Notes under the pieces: model-generated
Told to the model about the DNA's origin: nothing
Databases searched by the model: none
What the model saw: only the letters and a program-made list of their open reading frames with translations
Shown: positions 47,799-63,640 of the stretch, piece after piece
How positions within the stretch are numbered: the first letter of the stretch is position 1
How the letters are laid out: every line of letters starts with the position of its first letter
Assembly: GCF_024582675.1 (NCBI RefSeq)
Contig: NZ_CP102084.1
Location: 310,001 to 374,000 of the forward strand
Origin: Mycoplasma sp. 1018B
GTDB lineage: Bacteria > Bacillota_I > Bacilli_A > Mycoplasmatales > Metamycoplasmataceae
Length of the DNA: 64,000 nucleotides
Direction: 5' to 3'
Translations under genes and position numbers: made by a program

Positions 47799-50626
47799 TT
47801 TAACATTTTTTTCAAATATTGTCCTGTATAACTTTTTTCGTTTGCTGCTACTTGTTCAGGAGTTCCGGTTGCTACTATACGTCCTCCATTTATACCACCC
47901 TCAGGGCCCAAATCAATAATATAATCTGCTGTTTTAATAACATCTAAATTATGTTCAATTACTAAAACAGTATCACCATTATCTACTAATCTATTAAGTA
48001 CATTTAACAAATTCTTAACATCATAAGAATGCAAGCCTGTAGTCGGTTCATCTAAAACAAATAATGTTTTACCAGTAGGTTTTTTTTGTAAATAAGTAGC
48101 TAATTTTACTCTTTGTGCTTCTCCTCCTGATAAGGTAGTTGAAGATTGACCTAATTTAATATAACCTAAACCTACATCTTTTAAAGTTTGTAATTTTTTA
48201 ATAATATTAGCTCTAGCAGCAAAAAAATCAATTGCTTCATCAACGGTCATGTTTAAAACATCAGAAATATTTTTATTATGATATTTTATTTCTAATGTTT
48301 CTCTATTATATCTTTTACCATCACATTCATCACAATTAATGTATACATCAGGTAAAAAATGCATTTCAATTTTTATTGAACCATCCCCTTGACATTTTTC
48401 ACATCTACCACCTGGAATATTAAATGAAAAGCGAGATTTACGATAATTTCTTACTTTTGATTCATTAACATTAGAAAAAATATCTCTAATATCATCAAAA
48501 ACACTAGTATATGTTGCAGGATTTGAGCGAGGAGTCCTACCAATAGGAGATTGAGAAATAGGAATAATTTTATCAATTAAATTAGCATTTTTAAAAGTTC
48601 TAAATTTTCCAACTTTTAAACCAATAGTATTTTTAGATAATACTTTAACTAAACCATTAACTAAAATTTCATTAACCAATGTACTTTTTCCTGAACCGCT
48701 CATTCCTGTTACTGCTATAAATTTACCTAAAGGAATTTTTACATCAATATTTTTTAAATTATTTTCGCTAGCACCAAGAATTTCTAAAACTTTACCATTG
48801 CCACTTCTTCTAGAATGAGGCACTAATATTTTTTCTTTAGCACTAAGAAATTGACCAGTAATTGATTTTTCTTCTTTTATAATATCTTCTATAGTTCCAC
48901 AAGCAACTACTTGACCACCATGTATGCCAGCTTTAGGACCTATATCTACAATATAATCGGCGGCTCTAATAGTATCTTCATCATGTTCCACTACGATTAA
49001 AGTATTACCTATTTCCACCATATGTTTTAAAGTATTAATTAAACGATCATTATCCCTTTGATGTAAACCTATGGATGGTTCATCTAAAACATATAAAACA
49101 CCAGTTAAATTTGATCCAATTTGTGTGGCTAATTTAATTCTTTGACTTTCTCCACCACTTAAAGTTTCAGCATTACGATTTAAAGTTAAATAATTTAAAC
49201 CAACATTGTTTAAAAAGGATAAACGATTGTATAACTCATTCATTATTAATGAACAAATTTGTTCTTCTTCTTTTGTTAAAGATAAATTAGCTAAATTTAT
49301 TAAAGCATCATTAACACTCATTTTGGCAAAATCATAAATATTTAAATCATTTATTTTTACAGCTAATGCATATTTATTTAATCTAGTACCCTTACATACT
49401 GTACATGTAAAAGTACCCATGAATTTTTTTAATCAATCACGTATTTTATCACTGCTCGTTTCATAATATTGACGTTCTATTTTAGTTAAAATACCCTCAA
49501 TAATTTTTTTTCTGCGTTTAATTTCACCTTTAGAATTAATAACTTCAAATTCAAGTTCTTCTTTAGAACCATATTTAATAATATCTAAATCATTTTTATT
49601 TAAATCTTCAATTGGAGTATTTAAATCTATTTCATAATAATTACATAAAGCTACAAATTCTTGTCATTCAATTGTAGTTTCATCACCTTCATTATTAAGT
49701 GTTAAAATTGCTCCTTGATTAAGTGTTTTTCATTTTTCTGGTACTAAAGCATCAAAATCAGCTTTTAAATCAACACCTAAACCTTTACAACTTTCGCACA
49801 TTCCATAAGGAGAATTAAAAGAAAATAATCTAGTTTCAATAGGCTTCATTTCAAAATCTTTGTAAATACAAGAGTGTTTTTTAGAAAAAATTTTAGTTTT
49901 ATTATCTAAAGTTTCAATTTTTACTAGACCATCACTATATTCTAAAGCACTATTAATAGCTTCTGAAATTTCATTATATTTTTCTTCTTTAATTACTGTT
50001 CTTCTAACGACAATATCAATAGTATGTTTGACATTTTTTTCTAATTTTATTTCTTCATCTAATTCATAAATTTGATTATCAATTTTTAAACGATGAAAAC
50101 CTTCTTTTCTTAATTTTTCAAATAAATTAACAAAAGTTCCTTTTTCTCCATCTATTAAAGGAGCTAAAATAGTTATTTTAGTATCAAGAGGTAATTCAAA
50201 AATAGAATTTATTATATCTTTATTAGTTTGATTACTGATTGCTATATTGTGATTAGGACAATAAGGTATACCTATTCTAGCAAATAATAATCTAAAATAA
50301 TCATAAATTTCAGTAACTGTACCAACTGTTGAACGTGGATTATTATGTGTAGTTTTTTGTTCTATAGATATAGAAGGACTTAAACCTTCGATTGATTCTA
50401 CATCAGGTTTACTAGTTCCGCCTAAAAACATTCTTGCATAACTTCCTAAACTATCAACATATCTTCTTCTACCTTCTTCGTAAATAGTATTAAAAGCAAG
50501 TGAACTCTTGCCACTACCTGAAAGACCTGTAAAAACTATTAATTTATTTTTTGGTATAGTTAATGAAATGTTTTTTAAATTATTTTCTTTAGCACCTTTA
50601 ATAATAATTTGTTCTTTAGTTGACAT
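47795..50626 (-). CDS. uvrA: Excinuclease ABC subunit A
   Basis: The damage-sensing ATPase of nucleotide excision repair, 943 residues. It contains two ABC ATPase halves: Walker [15 protein letters not shown] near the N-terminus and [13 protein letters not shown] in the second half; signatures [12 protein letters not shown] and [12 protein letters not shown]; Walker B with LDEPSIGLH and LDEPTTGLH; and zinc-binding CxxC pairs ([33 protein letters not shown]). Seven or so TGA tryptophans occur. It starts 33 bases after uvrB and shares its operon. Confidence 0.98.
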
Positions 50627-50659
50627 TTTTTGTTATTTCTTCTTTCTATTTTATTTATA

Positions 50660-52654
50660 TTAATCATTTATTTTTAATTCTAAAATTAAATCTCTTAATT
50701 CAATTGCTCTTTCATAATCTAAATTTTTTGCAGCTTGATTCATTTGTTCTTCTAATTGTTTTATTATTTCTTTTTTACTATATTTATTATTTTTGTCTTT
50801 ATTTTTTTCATTTTTGAATAATAATTCAACCGCATTTTCCAAACCATGACCTTGTATAGGCTCTGGAATTGCTTTAATAATAGTTTTAGGGATAATATTA
50901 TGTTCTTCATTATATTTTATTTGTAAATCTCTTTTATATTTATTATCATCTATTGTTTCTTGCATACTCTTAGAAATTTTATCGGCATAAAAAATTACTC
51001 TACCGTTTACATTTCTAGCTGCTCTACCAACTATTTGAATTAAACTGTTTGTGGATCTAAAAAAACTTTCTTTATCTGCATCAAGAACTATTATTAAACT
51101 AACTTCAGGTAAATCAATACCTTCTCTTAAAAGATTAACACCTATTACAGTATCATAAGTACCTAATCTTAATTTTCTTAATATATTATTTCTTTCGAAT
51201 GTTTTATATTCAGAATGAATATAGGCAATTTTTTCTTTTCTTTCCAAAAAATAACGAGTTAATTCTTCAGATAATCTTTTTGTAGTAGTTAGAATTAGAG
51301 TTCTTTCATTTAATGCTTTTTGTTTTTGCAACTCATCATAAATATCTTCAACTTGATTTAAAGTAGGTCTTATTTCAATTTTAGGATCTAATAATCCAGT
51401 TGGTCTTACATATAATGGTGTTATAACTCCTAAAGTTTTATCTAATTCATATTCATCAGGTGTGGCGGAGATAAAAATTGTTTGAAAATAATCGAAAAAG
51501 TTTTCAAATTCATCAATTCTTAAAGGTCTATTATCCAATGCGCTTGGTAAACGAAATCCATATTCTACTAGAGTTTCTTTTCTAGATCTATCACCTTTAT
51601 ACATTGCTTTAAGCTGAGGCATCATCATATGTGATTCATCAATAATTAATAAAGGATTCTTATCTTTAAAATAATCTAATAAAGTAAAAGGTCGTTCTCC
51701 TGGCAATCTTTTATCCATATATACGGCATAATTTTCTATTCCTGGACAAATACCAAATTGATCTAAAGAATCAAGATCTCTTTCTGTTTTTTCTTTAATT
51801 CTTTGTGCTTCTAATAATTTATTATTTTCTTCAAAATATTTAATTCTTTCTTTTAATTCATGAGATATTCTTTTAATAGAATCATCAATAATATCTCTTG
51901 ATAAAGTATAAGCTTTGGCAGGAAATATCAAATGTTCTTTTACTTTTTTTAAAACAGTTTTATTTAAAATATCAATAAGAGTAATTGATACTATTTCATC
52001 ATCAAAAAATTCGACTCTAATAATATAACCTTCAGAAGTTGGAGGATTTATAAAAACAAAATCACCTTTAACATTAAAAGTTCCTCAACTAGTAGTATCT
52101 ACTTCATTTCTTTCATATTGCAAAATTACTAATTTTCTTAAGAATTCATTTCTTTCTATTTTTTCATTAATACTTATATTTCATAAATGATTTGAATATT
52201 CTTCTGGATTTAAAGCTCCATAAATAGCTGATACTGAAGCAACTACAATAGTATCATTTCTAGTAATAATTGAATTAATTGTAGATAATCTCATAGCATC
52301 TAATTCTGCATTAGTTTGTGAAACCTTTTCGCTATAAGAATCACTAGCAACATGATAATATTCTGGTCTATAATAATCAAAATAAGAAACAAAATATTCA
52401 ACTTTGTTATTAGGGAAAAAAGATTTTAATTCGCTATATAATTGCGAAGCTAAAGTTTTATTATGAGAAAGAACTAAAACAGGTCTAGCAAATTCTTTTA
52501 TTACGTTTGCTATAGTAAATGTTTTTCCTGATCCTGTTACACCTTTTAATACTTGATATTTAGATCCGTTTTTAATATTAGAAACTAATTCAGATATCGC
52601 TTTTGGTTGATCCCCAGACGGCGCATAATTTGAGACTAATTCAAATTTATTCAT
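50660..52654 (-). CDS. uvrB: Excinuclease ABC subunit B
   Basis: The 664-residue damage-verifying helicase: Walker [17 protein letters not shown], the beta-hairpin region with [14 protein letters not shown], the DESHMMMPQ Walker [22 protein letters not shown] and QIVGRAARN helicase motifs, and the C-terminal UVR motif ([24 protein letters not shown]) that contacts UvrC. It leads the uvrB-uvrA operon. Confidence 0.98.
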
Positions 52655-52709
52655 ATTGATATTTTATATTAAAGTTTATTTATTAAAAATTATAAAAACA
52701 AGAAAAAAA

Positions 52710-54407
52710 TTAACTTATAAATACAAAAATATTCTTTTTGTTCGAAAAATTAATATTTTTTCTTGTTTTTAATTTTCATATTAAAAAATTATTTAAATAA
52801 TTAATTGATAAAATAGCAAAGGTAGCAATTCACACAAATGCAAAAGCTTTATTCAAATCGAAATCTTTTGAATTAAAATAATAATTAATATTGTATCCTA
52901 AAGCTAAATCATTTCCTGTTAAAATACTGTAAGTAATTGAATTTCTAAATGATATTTCAAAATATAATAAAAATAAAGAAATTAGTTCATATTTAATAAA
53001 AGGTATTAAATATAACCAATATATTTTAAATTTACTCATTCCTTTTGATTTTAAAAGTAAATATTTCTTTGGATCAAATTTATCAATCATTTCCCAACAT
53101 TTTTTCAAAAATGTTGAAGACAACTTTATTATTAATATGATAATTAATAAAGTTAATGAAGATAAAAATAATGGATTCAAAATAAAGAAAAATACTATTG
53201 TTGGTATTGTTCTAAAAGAAGCATTAATTGATCTATTTATAAAAGTTAGAAAAGGATTTGTTATTATTTTTGAATAATAAGGTAAAAATAACAATGTGAT
53301 GCCTAATGCTATAAAACTAATAAAAAAGGCAAAACTAAAAGATTGAATCAATTGTAAAAAAGGATTAGTATTTATATCAAACAATTTTATATTAAAAACA
53401 TTTCAATCAGGATTAAAAAATGCTTTAAGATAATCATTTAAAGATTGCGTGTTAAGAACTCTAAAATTAATAGTTGCAATTGCATAAATTGTAATTATTA
53501 AACAAAATAATAAAATTAAATTTTTTATTATTAATTTTCAGTTAATAAAATCTGTATTTTTTATTTTCAATAATGTTTGTTCAAATTTATTTTTTTTACT
53601 TTTTATTTCGTATAAAAACAAATTAAATAAATAATTGATTAACTCCAAAAAAATTATAAAAATAATTAATATTACAAGAGGGATTGCTAATTGATTGAAT
53701 CTAAAAGTTGTTTTTGTTGCAAAAGAAATTAAAGAACCTATTCCGCCTAAACCTAGCATTGATAAAATTGATGATCATCTTGCATTAGATTCAAAAGAAT
53801 ATAAAAACAATGCAAAAAATCTATTGCTTACTCTAGGTAAAATATCATTTTTAAATATTTTTAATTTATTATTTGTTAATGCTAATTTAAAATAATAATT
53901 TTTTCAATTTATATTATTTAAAATTTCTAAATAATATTTATGCAATCATAATCAAGTAAATCATACAAAAATTAATAACATAGCTAAGCGAGAATCAAAT
54001 AACTGAGTAAATAATAAAATAAATGTTAGTTCTGGAATACTTCTTAAAATAATTAAAATTTGTTTAAAAATAAAACTGAAATATCTATTATTAAATGATT
54101 TATTAGATAAAAAAGATGTAGTAATTGCTAATAAAAATCCAATAAAAGTTCCAGCTAAAGTATATATTATAGTTTCTAATAAAAATGACAATGACAGTAA
54201 AAATAAATTACTTGTTGAATTAGAAAAAATAAAATTACTTTTATTAGAAAAAGAAAACATTCTTTTTAAGTTAGAAAAAAAAATATTATAAGAATCAGTA
54301 TTGGCGTTTAATTTTCAATTTAAATTAAAAATTAAAAGAATTATTAAAATGAATATTAAAAAATAAATAATCTTTTTACATTTATTTTGAAAAAATAAAT
54401 GTTTTGG
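52710..54407 (-). CDS. p69-type double permease of the p37 ABC transporter
   Basis: This frame of up to about 565 codons has two PhnE-like permease halves in one chain. Each ends in an EAA-type cytosolic loop (EILNNINWKNYYFKLA; KYLLLKSKGMSKFKIYW). The fused form matches p69 of the known p37-p29-p69 mycoplasma system. The first ATG (54260) would lose the first membrane helix (IIYFLIFILIILLIF). The frame is open to 54407 without a standard start, so a rare start (for example ATT about 54371 or TTA) is likely. It follows the ATPase gene after about 50 bases. Confidence 0.75.
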
Positions 54408-54456
54408 TTATTCTTATTTTTATATTTTAAAAAGATTTTATTTAAAAAAAATTTTT

Positions 54457-55200
54457 TTAACTGATTAAACATTTTTTGATTGATTCCTCGTTTATTTGAT
54501 CTTTTTTTAAACTATGTATGATATTTTTGGAATTCAAAATTAATACTTTATCAAAATAAAAATTATTGACTAATGATAAATCATGTAAATTAACAATGAT
54601 AGTAATTTTATATTCTTTATTAATTTTTTTTAATAAATTCATAACTTCTCTAGCTGAAATATAATCTAAGCTAGATGTCGGTTCATCAGCTAAAATAAGA
54701 CTATTTTTATTTAATAATATTTTAGCAATTTCTACTCTTTGTTTTTGTCCACCTGATAAATCTGCTATTTTATAAAAAGCTTTATCAAGCAAATTTAAAC
54801 TTTCTAATATTGATAAAATTTGAATTTTTCTCGAATTGGAAGTTATGTTAAAAAATTCAAAAAAGCTATTTTTAAAAACATTATTAGCTTTTACTATGTT
54901 TGTAAAAACGGTTTCATTTTCGTTTAGAATAGGTTTTTGAGTTAAATAACCTATTTTTTGTGTTATTTTTTTTCATTCTTTTTTATTTAAAGAATAAATA
55001 TTTTTTTCGAATAAAAATATTTGTCCTTTTAATAATTTATTTGTTTTTATTAAAGAATTAAATAATGTAGTTTTACCTACACCACTTTTACCAACAATAG
55101 CAATCATTTCTCCTTCAAAGATTTGATAGTTAAGATTTTCTAATATTTTTTCATTTTTAAAACCAATAGTTAAATTATTAAAAGAAACAATATTTTTCAT
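54457..55200 (-). CDS. p29-type ABC transporter ATP-binding protein
   Basis: A 247-residue ATPase with Walker A VGKSGVGKTTL, Q-loop YLTQKP, signature LSGGQKQR and Walker B LILADEPTSSLDY. The H-loop is VNLHDLSLV. It starts 2 bases past the p37 stop. The family is annotated as phosphonate import (PhnC), but the TPP riboswitch upstream argues for thiamine or its diphosphate. Confidence 0.88.
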
Positions 55201-55202
55201 AA

Positions 55203-56468
55203 TTATTGAGCCTCTTTTTGCATTTCTACATATTTTTTAAAAAGATCAAAGTCTATTTTATCTATTTTATTATACCCTGTATAAATACCAAATGTATTAT
55301 CTTCTTGAGATAAATTGCTTAATGTTTCGATGATTAGTTCTTTTTGAATGCTATTAAGATTTTTTCTGCCTAATAAAACATCATAAGGTGCTGGATTAGA
55401 AAATATTAAATTTCTAACTACCGCATTATTTTTACTATTATAATCATCAGAAAGATCTTTATTATAGCCAGTTGGTTGATATCTACCTTCTCTTGCTCTT
55501 GTTCAATTAAAAACACCTTCATTATCAAAAGCTATATGATAAGTAAAATTATTACTATCAGTTTTACCTAATTGGTCTCTAGGTCTTGAACCTACAAGAA
55601 CTAAATTATTATTTGGTGATTTAAAAAATTTTTCTATTTCTTCTAAACTTAAATTAAAATGTTTTGATAATAATTTTATTGGATATTTAAATCCTGTTCC
55701 ACTATCGAAACTTCTTACTACAAAACCAAATGATTTAAATTTATCTCAATCTTTATTATCTCAAGCTTCAATTATTTTATTTCTTTGTTGCAAATTACCT
55801 GCTATAAGAATTGAACTTCTATGTACAGAAGTAAATTGATTATAATCATAAAAAATACTATAAACCGAACCATTAAAATTTAATTCTTTGTCTTTTGATA
55901 CTCAAGAAGGAAATTCACCATAATTTTTAAATTGTTCGATATTTTGTTGTTCCGCTAAAATTCTTAAATTATCTGTCATTGATCCATCTTTATAAGAAGA
56001 TAACTCATTTAAATTAGATCAAATAAATTTGTTAGCTAAAGTTTGACCAACTATTTGAAAATCGTAATTAATATTTGAATTAGTATCTAAAGAATCAACA
56101 AATCGAGTGTATGACAAAAAACCTAAATCAACAGTATTTTTATTTGATATTAAATCTTGAAAAATAGCTTCTTTTTCTTCATTTAATTCTATTTTAAATC
56201 TAACATCTGGTAAATCTTTAACTAGTGAATTTTGATTTTTTAAATAATTAAACTTATCGGTAATTTTATTTAAAAAATTTGTTTCTAAATCAGTTGACAA
56301 AAAACCATTATTAATTTGTGGAACAACAATTGTTATTTCATTATCTCAATTATCTAAATTTTTGTTAAGAACATTTTTTGGTTGATTAAAATTAATACAA
56401 CTTACTGCAAAAAAAGGGATAAAACTTAAACTTCATCCCAAAATATTTAATAATTTATTTTTTTTCAT
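55203..56468 (-). CDS. p37/Cypl-type substrate-binding lipoprotein
   Basis: A 421-residue lipoprotein (lipobox FFAVSC) of the p37/Cypl family: VDLGFLSYTRFVD near the middle of the N-lobe, SSILIAGN, VRSFDSGTGFKYPI and LVGSRPRDQ. The M. hyorhinis homologue Cypl binds thiamine diphosphate. It is the first gene of the operon, and the TPP riboswitch lies directly before its AAAGGAAA ribosome site. This supports thiamine diphosphate capture from the host. Confidence 0.88.
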
Positions 56469-56479
56469 TTTTTCCTTTC

Positions 56480-56575
56480 ACAGGGGAAAATAAAAAAATC
56501 TAAGCCACGCAAGCATTACCTTGATCTGCTTATAGGTATAATCTCAGCCATAAAAATTTATAGCACCCCTGATAC
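56480..56575 (-). promoter_or_regulatory. TPP (THI-box) riboswitch
   Basis: Read on the minus strand, the conserved aptamer blocks occur in order: AGGGGTGCT, GGCTGAGATTATACC, then GATCAAGGTAATGCTTGCGTGG. CAGGGG at the 5' edge can pair with CCCCTG just before the AAAGGAAA ribosome site of the p37 gene. A T run (ATTTTTTTATTTT) lies between aptamer and ribosome site. Repression by thiamine diphosphate could therefore act on translation or termination. Confidence 0.9.
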
Positions 56576-56591
56576 ATTAATTATAAAGTTT

Positions 56592-57554
56592 TTAATTATT
56601 AAATTTAATATTTAATAAATAATCTATTCCTTTTGATGTTAACGTTCTTCCTCTAGGAGTTTTTTTGATTAATTTATTTTGTATTAATAAAGGTTCAATT
56701 TCGTAAATTAAGTTTTCTTTTTGAAAATTTAACATCGAAGCAATAGTATCAATCGAAACATATTGAGTATCAAAAGTATTTTTTAATAAAAATAAATAAT
56801 CTATATGATCTTTATTTAAACCATAAGGATATAAATCTAATAATTTAAAAGCATTATTAGCTATTTCTTTACTTATTCTTTCTTCTTTTAAATTAATAGC
56901 TAAATCTCAAACTCTTTTAATTAAATGCAAAGCTACTCTCGGCGTGTTTCTTGAATATGAAGCAATTAATTTTAAACAATTTTGATCAATTTTAATGTCA
57001 AAATTAGATTTAAAATTTCTTAAAATATTTATCAGATCTTCTTCATTATAAAAATTAAGTTTTGCTTTTAAACCAAAACGATCTTTAAGCGGTTGACTCA
57101 ATAAATTTGGTTTAGTTGTTGCTGCTATTAATGTAAAAGGTTTTAATTTCATTCTCATTACCTTTGTATTACCTTCAGGTCCTATTATAATATCTATATT
57201 AAAATCTTCCATGGCACTGTAAATTAATTCTTCAACATTTTTATTTATACTGTGAATTTCATCTATAAAAACAATATCTTTTTCATTCAAAGAACTAAAA
57301 ACAGATAAAATATCTGCTTTCTTTTCAAGCATTGAACCTTGTAAATAATGAATTTTAGTATTTAATTCATTCGCTATTATTGTAGCTAATGTGGTTTTTC
57401 CTGTTCCAGGAGGTCCATAAAATAAAATATGATCTAAAATTTCTTTACGATAAGTAGAAGCGTGAATCATTGTTTTTAATAAAAAAACTAATTTATTTTG
57501 ACCGATAAAATTATCAAAATTAGTTGGTCGATATATTGTTTGATTGTTTGTCAT
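56592..57554 (-). CDS. ruvB: Holliday junction branch-migration helicase RuvB
   Basis: A 320-residue AAA+ motor: YRPTNFDNFIGQ start, Walker A FYGPPGTGKTTLA, Walker B IVFIDEIHSI, sensor IAATTKPNLLSQPLKDRFG and the C-terminal winged-helix part with TPRGRTLT. Start MTNNQ at 57554 is chosen by family alignment; a further ATG at 57587 lies deeper inside ruvA. It overlaps ruvA by 35 bases. Confidence 0.95.
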
Positions 57555-58134
57555 AAGATTTAGAAATAATATTAATAGCTTCCTCAATCATTAATTCAAT
57601 ATCTGTATCAGTTTTTAATTCTGTAATAGCATTATCAATTTGTTTAGTTTTAAAACCTAACATTTTTAAAGTATTTTTTACTTCTTCTAAATTATCATTT
57701 ACTTTAATTTTATTTTTTATTTCTTCATTATTTATATTTAATAATTTCATTCATTTACCTTGTAGTTCATTAAATATATTTTTTATCATTTTAATATTTA
57801 TATAAGGTATTTTTAATAATTCTTCTTGTTTAGAAGCTAAAATTAGATTTGCACATTTTTCTCATCCAATATTTAAAAGATTAAAAGCAGCTCTTGGACC
57901 AATTCCATTTATATTTATAAGATCCAAAAATAATAATCTTTCCTTAAAATCTTTAAATGCATAAGTTTGTTTATGATATTCTGTATTGATTTCACAAATA
58001 AATAATTTTAGTTTTGATTTTATTTCAAATCTTTTTTCATCTGGGACAATTACTGAATATCCTGTACCATAACTTTCAAAAATTAAATTATTTTGATTTT
58101 TATAAATAATTTCACCTATTCGATATAAAATCAT
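57520..58134 (-). CDS. ruvA: Holliday junction-binding protein RuvA
   Basis: A 204-residue protein with an OB-fold N-terminus (MILYRIGEIIYK), the first helix-hairpin-helix (INGIGPRAAFNLL), a degenerate second one (IPYINIKMIKNIF) and the C-terminal RuvB-binding domain. The second HhH lacks the usual GIG core. It leads the ruvA-ruvB pair. Confidence 0.9.
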
Positions 58135-58214
58135 TTTTCCTCCTAAAACATTATTAATAAAATAAAAAAATAAAGAGAAAAAAAGAACAAAAGATAAAAA
58201 ATGATTTTAAAAAA

Positions 58215-58240
58215 TAAAAAAACTTGCTATAGCAAGTTAT
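58215..58240 (-). terminator. Terminator after the tRNA pair
   Basis: Palindrome AACTTGCTATAGCAAGTT (58221-58238) next to a T run on the minus strand. Confidence 0.8.
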
Positions 58241-58254
58241 AGAGTTTACACAAA

Positions 58255-58337
58255 TGGTGCGCAAGGAGGGACTTGAACCCTCACGCCGAAGCACTAGAGC
58301 CTAAATCTAGCGTGTCTGCCAATTTCACCACTCGCGC
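58255..58337 (-). tRNA. tRNA-Leu (UAG)
   Basis: Acceptor GCGCGAG pairs with the 3' strand (one G-T), anticodon arm CTAGA-TTTAGGC-TCTAG (anticodon TAG), a class II variable arm, T-arm GAGGGTTCAAGTCCCTC and an encoded CCA. Confidence 0.95.
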
Positions 58338-58342
58338 ATATA

Positions 58343-58386
58343 ATGCTTTAAAAGGAATCGAACCTTTTTAAACACCAAGTAAGCAT
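58343..58386 (-). pseudogene. Vestigial tRNA (acceptor and T-arm only)
   Basis: Between the two tRNAs, 44 bases fold as ATGCTT/AAGCAT outer stem and AAAAGG/CCTTTT inner stem around TTCGATT, a standard T-loop. The D- and anticodon arms are replaced by an 11-base linker. It looks like a tRNA gene that lost its middle. Confidence 0.5.
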
Positions 58387-58387
58387 A

Positions 58388-58463
<76 letters not shown>

Positions 58464-58489
58464 ATTCGTTAATATTATACAATAATAAA

Positions 58490-61943
<3,454 letters not shown>

Positions 61944-62059
61944 TATATTCTCCTTTAGTAAAAACCTATATGATTATATAACTTTTATTTATTATTATTT
62001 TATTAATTTAATTATTTATATAATTAACTTAAATTATGTTTTTAAAATATGTTAAAATA

Positions 62060-62210
62060 AAAATGCACATTTAATTTAATGTGCAATCGTTAAACTTTAT
62101 ATAAAAAATTTTTTATTTGGTACAAATTTTAAATTAAAACATATTTTTATAACTTTTAGAATAATCAATAATCTAAGCTAGGAAATGTTATTTCCTAGCT
62201 TTTTAAAATT
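62060..62210 (+). ncRNA. Possible small RNA or attenuated leader
   Basis: A TGCACATTAA-type hairpin (about 62063-62086) is followed by a strong terminator stem (AAGCTAGGAAAT/ATTTCCTAGCTTTTT, about 62174-62205), with no gene upstream on this strand. A separate TATAAT lies between it and the next ATG. So a short transcript may start near 62055 and end at 62210. Confidence 0.3.
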
Positions 62211-62240
62211 ATTTTCATTAATAAGTTTATAATTAAAATT

Positions 62241-63089
62241 ATGAAATCAAATATTCAAGCTTATTTTGTTGATTTAGATGGAACATTTTTAGATCAATAC
62301 GATGATACTAATTATCCTGTTTCACAAACAAATTTACAAATGGCAAAAAAAATTAATCAAACTAAAAATTTTATTATTTCGACCGGTAGATCAAATAGTT
62401 CTTTTGTTGTCGATTTAGCTAAAAGAATTAACTCAAAATATCTTATTTGTCAAAACGGCGCAATAATATTAGATGTTAAAAAAAATAAAATTTTAAGAAA
62501 TAATTTAATAGATAATGAAACTGCTCATAAAATTAAAAATTTTATGCAAATAAATAATTTACATTACACTATAAATGGCGATCCTATTATATACACTAAT
62601 AATCCAGATAAAATTACTTTAGATCGCCCTTGGGCGAAAGATTTTAAAAAATTACCTTATGAAAAAGCAAATCTTAATCAAGAAATTAATCGTTTGTTAG
62701 CCTTTGGTTTAAATACTATAGAAGAAACTAATAAATTGTCTGAGCAAATAATGCAAATGTTCCCAAACTTACGTACACACAAAGTATCAAAAGGTCTGTC
62801 TTTGGAAATTACAAATGCTTTATCAACTAAGGGAATAGGAGATGAATTTGTAGCTAAATTATTAAATGTTAATTTAGAAAATGTTTGACATATAGGTGAT
62901 TCAGGTAATGATATTAGTGTAAAAGAACAAAATATTAAATTAGCTGTTATGCAAAATGCTATTGATTCTATTAAAAAAGAAGCAGATTTAATTACTTTTG
63001 ATTATCAAAATGCAGGCGTTGCTAAAACGATTGAATTATTAGAAAAATTTAATCAAAAAGGAGATAAAAATGCTAAATATGTTAGGTAA
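62241..63089 (+). CDS. Cof-type HAD phosphatase
   Basis: A 282-residue haloacid dehalogenase hydrolase. Motif I DLDGTFLD lies near the N-terminus with the nucleophile aspartate, motif II IISTGRS, the cap domain in the middle, and motif IV HIGDSGNDISV near the end. It likely dephosphorylates sugar phosphates, FMN or pyridoxal phosphate. The upstream TATAAT is close to the ATG. It overlaps the next gene by 20 bases. Confidence 0.9.
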
Positions 63090-63615
63090 TATTGCTGATC
63101 TTATAATATTTATTGTTTTTTGAAGTGCATGAATAATGTTAACCATTTTAACTTTTTTTGCTTACAAACAATATTTGAAATTAATTAAGGTATTTAATGA
63201 AGAAAAAATATTTTATGATAAAGAAATAAAAACAATGATAACTAAAGATGTAAAAATTTTTTTAATTAGATTAACTTTACCATTATTAATTATGTCAATA
63301 ATGTTATTTTTTAGAAAAATAAATTTTAATTATGAAGATGCTATTTTTAATATTAATAATGATATTTATGCACAATTAACTATTGTTTATATTGTTTTAG
63401 TTTTTTTAAGTTATTTATTATGAGTAATATTATTTTTAAATAAAAGAAATAAATTTAAAATAATTGAAAGAAAAAAAATTCAAGAAGAACAAGAAATTAC
63501 TTTTAGTGCTTTAGATGAATATAAAAAACTTGTAGATAAAATTGTTAAAAATAAATATAAAATCTTTTTGTTAAATAATGCTAGATTTAAAAAACAAAAA
63601 AAGACAAACAAATAA
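63070..63615 (+). CDS. Hypothetical membrane protein, 181 aa
   Basis: Three or four hydrophobic helices: residues about 8-32, 63-82 and 98-122. A basic cytosolic tail follows (FKIIERKKIQEEQE) and the C-terminus is Lys-rich. No family recognised. Start ATG is preceded by AAAGGAGA inside the HAD gene, which points to coupled translation. Confidence 0.75.
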
Positions 63616-63640
63616 AATATATTATTGTTTGTCTTTTTTA
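63596..63640. terminator. Bidirectional terminator
   Basis: AAAAAGACAAACA/TGTTTGTCTTTTT between convergent genes. Confidence 0.8.
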
